Shown here piece by piece: positions 6,465 to 12,348 of a DNA stretch of 12,644 nt (position 1 is the stretch's first letter; each line of letters begins with the position of its first letter). Origin of the DNA: an uncultured Lachnobacterium sp. (GTDB lineage: Bacteria > Bacillota > Clostridia > Lachnospirales > Lachnospiraceae); assembly GCA_900550545.1 (NCBI GenBank), contig URSS01000057.1:1-12644 (forward strand), read 5' to 3'. A program made the translations under genes and the position numbers. Below the pieces are notes generated by a model, which saw only the letters and a list, made by a program, of their open reading frames with translations, did not search any database and had not been told where the DNA came from.

Positions 6465-7373
6465 TCACATCACCCCTTCCCTGTTTTCATTCAGCCAGTT
6501 CAAAAACTGCTGCCTGTGAACTCTCAGAACCTTCCCAGCTCCGATACACTGGAATTCTCCGGACTGCATCCATTTGGTAACTGTCGATACATTCACTCCT
6601 GCCAGTTCCGCTACATCCTGCCTGGATATGTATTCTTTTACCACCAAAGACAGCGTCTCTTTTTCCTGTAACACCTGACTCTCCTTCTGTTTATCCTCAT
6701 CATCCGTGATGTGATACACATTCTGAGCATTAAGGAATAGCAGAAAACTCTTCCTGGTAATCCACCTTTTATTATTGCAGATAGTAGAATCCAGAAATCT
6801 TCCAATTTCTTCGCTCCTTGCGATTTTTGCCAGTTTTTCCCGTGAAATCCCAAGCAAATCCGCCGCATCCTGTAAACAAATGTAATCTTTCTCCAGTTCC
6901 TCTGCTGTTGGAATATGCGTGACCTTGCGGTATATATTCTGGTCTGCATACCACTTTTCAAATATATCAACAGGGATACGTCTCACAAAATCCACTGTAA
7001 TATACTCCAACTTTTCATTTTTCCAGATATCGTACAAGTCACAGCCATGTATTCCCAAAATATTTGCAGCTTCCTTAAATGAATAAGATTTTTCCCTTAA
7101 CTCTTTTCCCGGCGCCTCACCAACTACTTTTTTATACTTCACCTGATTGGCATACCATTTTTCAAAACTTTCAAGGTCAATCCTCATCATTCCTCCGATC
7201 ATCTCTGTCCTGAAAAATTTCCTGTGAACCAGCCAATAACTCTCTGTCTTCTTTAATCCAAGCAGTTTCCGCATCTCCGGCACTGACATGGTGCGACGAA
7301 AGATCTGTTCCTGCTCAGCCTGATGCTGTTCGATCCGCGTCCTGATTTTCTGTATATCATTCATAGCATCCAT
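6465..7373 (-). CDS. DNA-binding protein with four tandem excisionase-like HTH domains
   Basis: Protein of 302 residues with what look like four copies of the MerR/Xis-like winged HTH_17 fold, at about 28-78, 96-145, 164-217 and 247-297. Each begins with a (S/I)xx(E/D)A- or (S/Q)xxE-type helix and ends with a hydrophobic-aromatic signature: FEKWYANQ, FEKWYADQ, FLLFLNAQ and FLNWLNEN. The last copy is the most canonical (ISRQDVAELAGVNVSTVTKW). The gene is directly coupled to the integrase, so a role in organising the att site or directing recombination is likely but inferred. Of two nearby in-frame ATGs I choose 7373, since AAGGAGG is seven bases away; the one at 7379 would be almost touching it. 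An alternative is a transcriptional regulator of the operon. Confidence 0.75.
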   Translation of the reverse strand: MDAMNDIQKIRTRIEQHQAEQEQIFRRTMSVPEMRKLLGLKKTESYWLVHRKFFRTEMIGGMMRIDLESFEKWYANQVKYKKVVGEAPGKELREKSYSFKEAANILGIHGCDLYDIWKNEKLEYITVDFVRRIPVDIFEKWYADQNIYRKVTHIPTAEELEKDYICLQDAADLLGISREKLAKIARSEEIGRFLDSTICNNKRWITRKSFLLFLNAQNVYHITDDEDKQKESQVLQEKETLSLVVKEYISRQDVAELAGVNVSTVTKWMQSGEFQCIGAGKVLRVHRQQFLNWLNENREGVM

Positions 7374-7434
7374 CCGCATACCTCCTTCCGCTCACAATAT
7401 AACACGCAAGTCCTCCTATCATTTAGAAGGTAAA

Positions 7435-7632
7435 TTACATTTTTTCAGCTTTCTGATCCAACCATTCATCAAAGCTCTTCTTAGAAATACGGTACTTTGT
7501 TCCAATCTGGATCCAACGGAATTCGTTCTTTTTCAATAATTCATATACTGTCGGCCTGCTGATACCTAAGATCTCCTGCAATTCCTTTACGGTATAACAG
7601 CGCTTTTCCTGGGTAGATACGATATTTTCCAT
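7435..7632 (-). CDS. Small Xis-like helix-turn-helix protein
   Basis: Protein of 65 residues consisting almost entirely of one HTH_17/excisionase-type domain: YTVKELQEILGISRPTVYEL forms the helix-turn-helix and the wing leads to FDEWLDQK. By family it binds DNA near the att sites to favour excision, or regulates the operon. Its ATG overlaps the stop of the sigma-like gene by one base (TAATG), and GGGAGG lies nine bases upstream. About 60 bases containing the next gene's ribosome site separate it from that gene. Confidence 0.85.
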   Translation of the reverse strand: MENIVSTQEKRCYTVKELQEILGISRPTVYELLKKNEFRWIQIGTKYRISKKSFDEWLDQKAEKM

Positions 7633-8198
7633 TATGCGATACCTCCCATTCTTCCATCCATAAATCCAATGACCTGTTTCTTCACTCTGGAACGAATCTT
7701 ATGGATCTTCTGCTGTGCGGATTCATAAGTGATTCCCTGCTCCTCTGCAATATCAACCAGGTTCTTCTCACCACAGAGATATTTTTCAAAAGTCTCCTTT
7801 TCTGTACCAAGAATACATAACTGCCGTCTGAAAAGCTCATAGTCTTTTCTCATATCTCTCAGTAAATACGCATCACGCATATATTCATCTGCCCGATCCA
7901 CACCGTCCATCACGTCACCGGAAAAATCACAGTTGATCAGTGCTTCTCCGGTCAGCACATTTCTGATTGCCTTTTTAGCTGTCGGATCACTTGTCATGCC
8001 TCCTGTCTGCACCCTGACACCAAGATCTGCGATATCCTGACGGCTGTTGCTTTCCTTTTCACACTCGATCATGTACCGAAGACCTTCCGTATATCCGTCC
8101 ACAATCCCCATAAAATCCGTATAATGTCTGATAATGATGTCCACTCTTTTTGCTGACGTTGCATTCACATATATTTTGATCAGGTTCTTTTCTGCCAT
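7632..8198 (-). CDS. Sigma-70 region-4-like HTH regulator of the integration module
   Basis: Protein of 188 residues. The C-terminal part (about 132-177) has a region-4/ArpU-like organisation: a helix (TEKETFEKYLCGEKNLVDIA) followed by the HTH segment EEQGITYESAQQKIHKIRS and a basic helix. No region 2 is evident, so it is more likely an accessory regulator than a full sigma factor. The N-terminal 60 residues are not recognised. AGGAGG lies nine bases before the ATG. It is first in the operon that continues through xis to int, so it probably controls excision-gene expression. Confidence 0.7.
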   Translation of the reverse strand: MAEKNLIKIYVNATSAKRVDIIIRHYTDFMGIVDGYTEGLRYMIECEKESNSRQDIADLGVRVQTGGMTSDPTAKKAIRNVLTGEALINCDFSGDVMDGVDRADEYMRDAYLLRDMRKDYELFRRQLCILGTEKETFEKYLCGEKNLVDIAEEQGITYESAQQKIHKIRSRVKKQVIGFMDGRMGGIA

Positions 8199-8296
8199 CT
8201 ATAATCTCCTCCTGTTTCTCGTAAATCGCTTTCGTTTACTCTTCTTTACAGGAATTATTGTAGATAAACACGGAGTAAAAATCGTTCCCCAAACAA

Positions 8297-8310
8297 TAGA
8301 CAAAAGTCTA
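8297..8310. promoter_or_regulatory. Inverted repeat, operator candidate upstream of the integration operon
   Basis: TAGAC-AAAA-GTCTA is a perfect 5-base inverted repeat in the 126-base gap between the XRE gene and the sigma-like gene. It is a plausible site for the XRE protein. A TACAAT (complement of 8257-8262) downstream could be a -10 box, but I see no good -35. Confidence 0.35.
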
Positions 8311-8320
8311 CTCAGAATAT

Positions 8321-8337
8321 ACTTCTATGCTAGAAGT
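8321..8337. promoter_or_regulatory. 7-bp inverted repeat at the 3' end of the XRE gene
   Basis: ACTTCTA-TGC-TAGAAGT is a perfect inverted repeat that overlaps the XRE stop codon. No U-run follows, so a protein-binding site or a transcript-stabilising hairpin is more likely than a terminator. Confidence 0.35.
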
Positions 8338-8651
8338 GCCAACGCCTGTAGCTGTCTTAATGCTATTTCCTTCACCTGATCATTTTTCAATTCGCCCAGT
8401 ATTTCAATGATTCTGGCATCCACATCTCCTTCCTGTTTTCCCTCCAACAAATATGATCCTGTACATCCCAGTGCTTTTGCAATCTCCAGTACGATACTGC
8501 TCTTTATATCAATTCGATCATTCTCATATGCTGATATCGTAGCCTTTTTTGTGCAAAGAAGTTCCGCAAGCTGCTCCTGTGACATCCCTGCTGTCTTTCT
8601 CATTTCTCTGATCCTTGTTCCCATAGTGCTTTTTACTTCTGTCTTTTCCAT
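8325..8651 (-). CDS. XRE family transcriptional regulator
   Basis: Protein of 108 residues with a Cro/C1-type HTH at about residues 10-72 (IREMRKTAGMSQEQLAELL, then KATISAYENDR), and a short C-terminal helical region that may serve dimerisation. It lies just upstream of the int-xis operon on the same strand, so it is probably the repressor that keeps the element silent. The frame stays open upstream to 8717, but I choose the ATG at 8651 because GGAGAG is close upstream; the upstream extension overlaps the hairpin at 8698-8765 and looks non-native. Confidence 0.85.
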   Translation of the reverse strand: MEKTEVKSTMGTRIREMRKTAGMSQEQLAELLCTKKATISAYENDRIDIKSSIVLEIAKALGCTGSYLLEGKQEGDVDARIIEILGELKNDQVKEIALRQLQALALLA

Positions 8652-8697
8652 CGTTCTCTCCATTTCCGGAGCAAAAACGGAAACAGACGCAGAAAAA

Positions 8698-8765
8698 GCC
8701 GGCAAAACGGTTGTCAATAAGACCAGTGGTAATATGCCACCTGGCGTTATTTCCGTTTTGTCGGC
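8698..8765. repeat. Long imperfect hairpin, possible oriT or small mobile palindrome
   Basis: Outer arms of 13 bases (8698-8710 and 8753-8765, starting GCCGGCAAAACGG) pair with one G-T mismatch. Inside, AATAA (8716-8720) pairs with TTATT (8747-8751). CCAGTGG (8723-8729) pairs with CCACCTGG (8737-8744) around the loop TAATATG, with one bulge. This nested symmetry spans 68 bases in a 229-base gap between the zinc-ribbon and XRE genes. The rest of the gap holds a 19-codon frame (8796-8855) without a ribosome site. It could be a transfer origin, a MITE-like element or a structured RNA. Confidence 0.55.
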
Positions 8766-8880
8766 TCCTAATAGTTCTATGCTAATTCCAGCTCGTTACA
8801 AACTCTTGATATCCAGTGCCGTCTCTGATGGTTCCAGCCAAATCTGACGGTTCATCTGCTATCTCAGTTATTCAGTTTTC

Positions 8881-9147
8881 TTAATAGTTTGCAGCTCTTT
8901 TCAGCTGATTTGTTTTCTGCGGATCTTTTTTCTTCTGGACACTGATTCTTACCTGGCCGGCTCTCTCGCTCTTCCCGGTGGTTCTCCGGTTTTCCAGAAC
9001 CATAACTCTCTCTTCGTCCACAATGACAACAATCTCCCTGTTGCACTTTCCGCAAGTTATATCTATATTGCACTGTCCCTGGCATTTCATCAAGTGTCTG
9101 CCACATACCGGGCAGCTTACATATCGTTTGTCTTTTCTCTCTATCAT
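8881..9147 (-). CDS. Small zinc-ribbon protein
   Basis: Protein of 88 residues. Two cysteine pairs, CPVC near residue 13 and CGKC near residue 35, with further cysteines between, form a Com-like zinc ribbon in the first 50 residues. The basic tail (about 50-88) could contact nucleic acid. AGGAGG stands nine bases before the ATG at 9147 and six before an in-frame TTG at 9150. It follows the 24-residue protein gene by 18 bases in the same transcript. Such small cysteine-rich proteins are common in clostridial mobile elements, but the function is unknown. Confidence 0.65.
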   Translation of the reverse strand: MIERKDKRYVSCPVCGRHLMKCQGQCNIDITCGKCNREIVVIVDEERVMVLENRRTTGKSERAGQVRISVQKKKDPQKTNQLKRAANY

Positions 9148-9165
9148 CAATAAAATCCTCCTGGT

Positions 9166-9240
9166 TTAGTTGTACCATTCAACGGATAATCTTGCCTTTT
9201 TCTCCTCCGGTGTTAACTGGTCAAATTCTTTCTCTGCCAT
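9166..9240 (-). CDS. 24-residue conserved-looking small protein
   Basis: The frame encodes a 24-residue peptide beginning MAEKEFDQLTPEEKKARLS and ending VEWYN. It is preceded by GGGAGGA at a good distance (about 4 bases), lies just after the DUF4366 terminator and leads into the zinc-ribbon gene. The amphipathic LTPEEKKARLS helix and strong ribosome site argue for a real small gene. Function unknown. Confidence 0.5.
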   Translation of the reverse strand: MAEKEFDQLTPEEKKARLSVEWYN

Positions 9241-9255
9241 AGATTCCTCCCATTG

Positions 9256-9280
9256 AAAAAAGGCAGTCTCCCGACTGCCT
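9256..9280 (-). terminator. Rho-independent terminator after the DUF4366 gene
   Basis: A perfect 8-bp stem (AGGCAGTC at 9261-9268 with GACTGCCT at 9273-9280, four-base loop) is followed on the minus strand by six T. Confidence 0.85.
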
Positions 9281-9293
9281 CATCCCTGTAATC

Positions 9294-10160
9294 CTATTTC
9301 TCATCTGTTTCGTCCATCTGGATATCCTCTTCCATGGAAATATCCTCATCGGTATCCTGGTCTGATACAGATTCTTCCCCGATATCCATATCTGCAAAAT
9401 AATCCTCGTCATCCTCACTGTCGAAGTAATCTGCATCCGGATCCGGTGCATCTGCTTTCTTCTTTCCCTTATTGGACTTCATATACATAAATCCACCGAT
9501 ACCACCAATGGCTGCGATCAGAACCAGTGTCATAATTCCTGTTACATTTTTCTTCTTTCCCGTCTCAGGTGCTTTTTCCTTCTCTTTTGGTTTCTCGGAG
9601 ATTTCTTCTGTAGCCTCTGTACTTTTGACTTCCTCTGTCTCTTTTTCCGAAGCGGTCATGCCCTGGGAATTCATATAGGACTCCACCTCATCATCCTCCA
9701 TGAGCTTCAAGAGATCTGATTCATCAACAAGGTTCAGGAAATGCACGGTCTCTGTTCCCTTGTCATCACGGTCAATAATGATATAGAAATAATTGCCGGA
9801 CTTGGTTGTAACCGTAATGAACTGCTTGCCTCCTGCCTCAATGGATCCATAATCATCCACCAGATTCATATTTCCATCAGGTGTAAGAGGTCCATAGCTC
9901 TCCTCGGCCGTCTCAGTGCATTCCTCTGAACCTTCTACATGTGCATCCACACCCTCGCAGACATTGTAATCATAAAGGCATACTGCACATTCCTCATTGA
10001 TGGAATCCTGAGAGCACTTTTCCTCACAGATGCATTCCGCCTCCTGACTCTGTGCAAATACAGTAACCGGTGCCACACCCGCAACGGCTGTCATTCCGAT
10101 TACCATACCTCCCATAATCTTTGCTGCAATCACGTTTTTCAAATTATTCATTCTCTTCAT
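9294..10160 (-). CDS. DUF4366 (CD1107-like) membrane-anchored ICE protein
   Basis: Protein of 288 residues. An N-terminal signal peptide (about 1-36, hydrophobic core with cleavage near VFA-QS) is followed by a cysteine-rich segment (about 43-81), then the conserved block around YGPLTPDGNMNLVDDYGS and TKSGNYFYIIIDRD. A Glu/Lys-rich linker, a transmembrane helix (about 207-227) and a very acidic cytoplasmic tail (238-288) complete it. This architecture is that of the DUF4366 family carried by Tn1549/CTn-type conjugative elements, where it sits next to DUF4315 and an NlpC/P60 protein as here. The role in conjugation is not established. AGGAGG lies nine bases before the ATG at 10160, and the gene overlaps the DUF4315 gene by 17 bases. 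Confidence 0.88.
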   Translation of the reverse strand: MKRMNNLKNVIAAKIMGGMVIGMTAVAGVAPVTVFAQSQEAECICEEKCSQDSINEECAVCLYDYNVCEGVDAHVEGSEECTETAEESYGPLTPDGNMNLVDDYGSIEAGGKQFITVTTKSGNYFYIIIDRDDKGTETVHFLNLVDESDLLKLMEDDEVESYMNSQGMTASEKETEEVKSTEATEEISEKPKEKEKAPETGKKKNVTGIMTLVLIAAIGGIGGFMYMKSNKGKKKADAPDPDADYFDSEDDEDYFADMDIGEESVSDQDTDEDISMEEDIQMDETDEK

Positions 10161-10479
10161 CTAAGAAATCCTCCTCTTTCTTATCCATATCTGTCTCATT
10201 GTCTTCATTCTGTTTTTTACCGGATGTATCTGCATTCACGGCTCCGGGCATCGGAACCTGTCCGCTGAGCATTTCCTGTAACCTGCCACTGTTTGCAAGC
10301 TGTAAAAACTGTGCCAGCTGTTCCGGTGATAAATTGTAGGATGCAACATCACTGACGATCTGCTGGTTTTCCTCTTCTTTCAGCTTTGCTTCCAGCTGCT
10401 TTACCTTTGCATCCGCTGCCTCTCTTTTGGCTACTGCCTTTTTCAGATCCTCGCGGAGCTTGTCTAACTTTGCATACAT
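10144..10479 (-). CDS. DUF4315 family coiled-coil ICE protein
   Basis: Protein of 111 residues. Residues 1-45 form a strongly charged coiled coil (KLDKLREDLKKAVAKREAAD), a conserved YNLSPEQLAQFLQLAN segment follows, and the C-terminus is acidic. This matches the DUF4315 family of clostridial conjugative elements. I choose the ATG at 10479, which has AGGAG seven bases upstream; the open frame extends further back to 10626 but into the NlpC gene. It shares its stop region with the start of the DUF4366 gene. Function unknown; probably a partner of the transfer apparatus. Confidence 0.82.
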   Translation of the reverse strand: MYAKLDKLREDLKKAVAKREAADAKVKQLEAKLKEEENQQIVSDVASYNLSPEQLAQFLQLANSGRLQEMLSGQVPMPGAVNADTSGKKQNEDNETDMDKKEEDFLDEENE

Positions 10480-10506
10480 AAGCGCTCTCCTTTCCTTTGT
10501 GACAGC

Positions 10507-10529
10507 AAAAAAGCCACCACTTTGGTGAC
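10507..10529 (-). terminator. Rho-independent terminator after the NlpC/P60 fragment
   Basis: On the minus strand GTCACCA pairs with TGGTGGC (7 bp, one U-G wobble) around a three-base loop, followed by six T (complement of 10507-10512). It may attenuate transcription into DUF4315-DUF4366. Confidence 0.7.
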
Positions 10530-10546
10530 TTTCGCTGCATTCATAA

Positions 10547-10887
10547 TTACTGGATTCTTCCATAGCAATAAGCATGTTCTCTCCAGTACGGTGTATCATA
10601 TGATGCATACTGGATTGGATTGCCACAGTGAATCATGATCTTATTTACCGGATCAACCACGATACCCACATGGGATGCTCCGGTTGTGTTATACGTTTTC
10701 TGGAAAAATACCAGATCTCCAGGCTTTACATCGGAAGCTGCCACTCTGGCAGTTGCCTTTTTCCAGTCATTTGCCGTAAGCCGGCCATAGTTCCAGCCAT
10801 TTCCACAGTTATTGATGACATAGCTCACAAAACCGGAACAGTCAAAACTTGTACTTGGTGAAGAACCTCCCCAAACATACGGATATA
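10547..10887 (-). pseudogene. NlpC/P60 cell-wall endopeptidase, catalytic domain only
   Basis: The frame carries a nearly whole NlpC/P60 catalytic domain: PYVWGGSSPST, the nucleophile in FDCSGFVSYV (Cys codon complement of 10838-10840), the histidine in GASHVGIVVD and a further histidine in MIHCGNP. The membrane and lysozyme-like N-terminus expected in the CD1108/Orf14 class is gone. Upstream of about 10887 the frame is closed by a TGA and the DNA becomes ardA in another frame. The only internal start, GTG at 10828, lies after the nucleophile. In a working element this enzyme opens peptidoglycan for the conjugation machinery; this copy is inactive. Confidence 0.8.
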
Positions 10888-11391
10888 AGCCTCATAATCA
10901 ATGTAATCTGCCAGATAATCCGGAACTTCCATCATACCGAGTTCTTCAATATAGTAACGTCCCAGATCCGCATCGCTTTCTACTCCCGGATAGATTTCAT
11001 ACTTATCCAGGTTATCAATAAGATTGATCACATCTTTAATGCTGCCTGTATAATTACTGACCTGCATTGCCGCCTGTAAATGGTTATAATCATGATCATC
11101 CAGCTCATCGAGCTTGGAAGCCAGATAATTGAGTTCATCCAGGTTTTCATATTCTCCCAACTTTTCATACAGCCCATCAACATAACAGTCATAATCACTA
11201 ATGAACCATTCTTCATAAGGATTACCGAAATCATCTTTTGAGCCGATTCCAATTCGTTCAAATACTTTTTGCAGTTCTTCTGATGTGGTGGGAAACTTCA
11301 CCCATTCACCTACCAGCTCACCCTCGTTGTATTTTCCAAGATTGGTGATGTAGGCTTCAAACGGACAGTCATGGTCATATTCATATGCCAT
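10825..11391 (-). CDS. ardA: Antirestriction protein ArdA, C-terminally truncated
   Basis: ArdA mimics B-form DNA and blocks type I restriction enzymes during conjugative entry. Residues 1 to about 169 match the family: an acidic protein with YITNLGKYNEGELVGEW near the start, the repeated Asp/Glu-rich helices, and an ending DYIDYEAY where relatives continue GRD. After DYEAY the frame enters the NlpC gene and reads a foreign tail of about 19 residues (IRMFGEVLHQ onward) to a TGA. The last part of native ArdA, roughly 20-30 residues at the dimer-interface end, is therefore missing. AGGAGG lies seven bases before the ATG. Much of the mimic surface is retained, so partial function is possible. 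The identity is clear; activity is doubtful. Confidence 0.85.
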   Translation of the reverse strand: MAYEYDHDCPFEAYITNLGKYNEGELVGEWVKFPTTSEELQKVFERIGIGSKDDFGNPYEEWFISDYDCYVDGLYEKLGEYENLDELNYLASKLDELDDHDYNHLQAAMQVSNYTGSIKDVINLIDNLDKYEIYPGVESDADLGRYYIEELGMMEVPDYLADYIDYEAYIRMFGEVLHQVQVLTVPVL

Positions 11392-11442
11392 GCAATTTCC
11401 TCCTGATTTTATTTTTCAGGTCGTCACCTGTTTTTTTGCATC

Positions 11443-11488
11443 AAAAAAGCGCCATACCCATCACCAATCTGGTAATGAGCTGACGCTT
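11443..11488 (-). terminator. Terminator/attenuator hairpin in the ardA leader
   Basis: On the minus strand AAGCG-CA pairs with TG-CGCTT (outer stem, 11447-11451 with 11484-11488). ATTACCA pairs with TGGTGAT (inner stem) and a run of six T follows. It lies 50 bases before the ardA start and its base touches the stop of a 22-codon frame. A separate small hairpin, CAGGT-CGTC-ACCTG (11417-11430), is between it and ardA. Confidence 0.7.
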
Positions 11489-11556
11489 CATTCTTGATCC
11501 ATATTCTTTTGCAAAAGAGAAACAAATGCTGACCGCTCTCGCGTTTCATGTCTCAT
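11488..11556 (-). other. Possible 22-codon leader ORF before ardA
   Basis: The frame MRHETRERSAFVSLLQKNMD (plus QE) ends in TGA at the base of the terminator stem, the layout of a leader peptide controlling an attenuator. There is no clear ribosome site. A perfect 14-base palindrome around GATAATATTATC (11564-11577) lies just upstream and may contain a -10 box or operator. Confidence 0.3.
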
Positions 11557-11607
11557 TTGTCTATGATAATATTATCACACCCCAAAATAGAAAAAAAGAT
11601 ACGCGTT

Positions 11608-11662
11608 GTTAGTTCCTCGTTAATCATTTGTTAGTCTGTCGTTAGTTCTCTGTTAATTTTCT
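11608..11662. repeat. Five tandem 11-bp iterons (GTTARTNNNNN)
   Basis: Units begin at 11608, 11619, 11630, 11641 and 11652, each GTTAGT or GTTAAT followed by five variable bases, with exact 11-base spacing. This is one helical turn, so a bound protein would line up on one face of the DNA. They lie in the 400-base gap between ardA and the truncated parA, next to a fragment that resembles a replication initiator. An origin of replication or operator array is likely. The remainder, 11663-11742, is AT-rich and holds only a doubled TTGGAAG. Confidence 0.65.
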
Positions 11663-11742
11663 TATTTAGTAAAAATTCTGCAAATTGGAAGTTGGAAGTT
11701 CATTATACATCAACTTTATCACATACCATCTTTCATCCAAAA

Positions 11743-11841
11743 TCATAAAAGACCATCCCGCACTTCATTACAACTCAAGATATCCAGATCAATATTATCC
11801 CTGATAAGTTCTGCATATGCCTGTACATCTAATCCTAAGCT
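11743..11841 (-). pseudogene. Fragment of a possible replication initiator (DUF6017-like C-terminus)
   Basis: In a frame different from parA, the DNA after the parA break encodes SLGLDVQAYAELIRDNIDLD, then ILSCNEVRDGLL and a TGA. The Y-x-E-L-I-R-x-N-I-x-x-D pattern recalls the end domain of initiator proteins of clostridial ICEs. No start and no upstream part remain. Assignment is tentative. Confidence 0.35.
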
Positions 11842-12334
11842 GCTGTAAGCCTTTGACCGGAAGATATGCTGCCTGCACCGGTATCAGTACAGAATCTGCA
11901 CATGCCAATGCGTTAATTGTCATCATTCCAAGTGAAGGCATACAATCAATAATGATGTAATCATAAAATTCTCTCAGCCTATCTACCATTGATCTCAGAA
12001 TCAGTTCCCTGCTCATGGCATTTACCAAAGACACCTCTATCGCTGATAATTCAATGTTAGCTGGGATAAGGTCCACTCCTTCCTTATGGTGTAAGATTGT
12101 CTTTTCTATATTCAGTTTTTCATCATTCACAATATTCATCATCAGTGTTGCCAGAGAATACTCCATTTCATCCGGCTCCTCATATCCCAGGCTGATTGTT
12201 AGACTTCCCTGTGGATCTGCGTCTATCAGAAGCACTTTCTTTCCTTCCTGTGCCAGTCCTATTCCAAGATTCACACATGATACTGTTTTACCTACTCCAC
12301 CTTTTTGATTTGATACTGCTATTACTCTGCACAT
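11795..12334 (-). CDS. parA: ParA/Soj-type partition ATPase, C-terminally truncated
   Basis: Residues 1-166 are a standard ParA: deviant Walker A KGGVGKT (11-17), DADPQGS (38-44), Walker B in DYIIIDCMPSLG (125-136), and AAYLPVKGLQQL ending the conserved part. After Leu166 the frame reads an unrelated 13-residue tail and stops; normal relatives continue for about 80-100 residues. The break joins parA to a fragment that looks like a replication initiator, so a deletion removed both partners' missing parts. AAGGAGG lies eight bases before the ATG, and parB ends 14 bases upstream, so the two form one operon. ParA with ParB would maintain the excised circular form. The nucleotide-binding half remains but the protein is unlikely to work. 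Confidence 0.88.
   Translation of the reverse strand: MCRVIAVSNQKGGVGKTVSCVNLGIGLAQEGKKVLLIDADPQGSLTISLGYEEPDEMEYSLATLMMNIVNDEKLNIEKTILHHKEGVDLIPANIELSAIEVSLVNAMSRELILRSMVDRLREFYDYIIIDCMPSLGMMTINALACADSVLIPVQAAYLPVKGLQQLRIRCTGICRTYQG
12148..12172. repeat. 25-bp exact direct repeat, copy 2 (inside parA)
   Basis: Identical to 4977-5001. It encodes the parA segment DEMEYSLAT on the minus strand, and parA reads without interruption through it, so this copy is the undisturbed one. Confidence 0.6.
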
Positions 12335-12348
12335 AATCTGTTCCTCCT

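Noticed and set aside
5387..6671. Several plus-strand open frames of 80-180 codons opposite the integrase and HTH genes
   Set aside because: They are mirror frames of well-supported minus-strand genes, lack ribosome sites and have no recognisable domains.
8407..8847. Plus-strand frame of 146 codons across the XRE gene and the hairpin
   Set aside because: Serine-rich antisense shadow of the XRE gene with no ribosome site.
8864..9178. Alternative minus-strand frame of 104 codons overlapping the zinc-ribbon gene
   Set aside because: The overlapping frame with paired CxxC motifs and AGGAGG at proper distance is better; this one has low-complexity Glu/Lys/Arg composition.
4977..12172. Simple integrated element bounded by the 25-bp repeats as attL and attR
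   Set aside because: parA is continuous through the right copy and nothing parA-like flanks the left copy, so the repeats cannot be a plain attL/attR pair from insertion into this parA.
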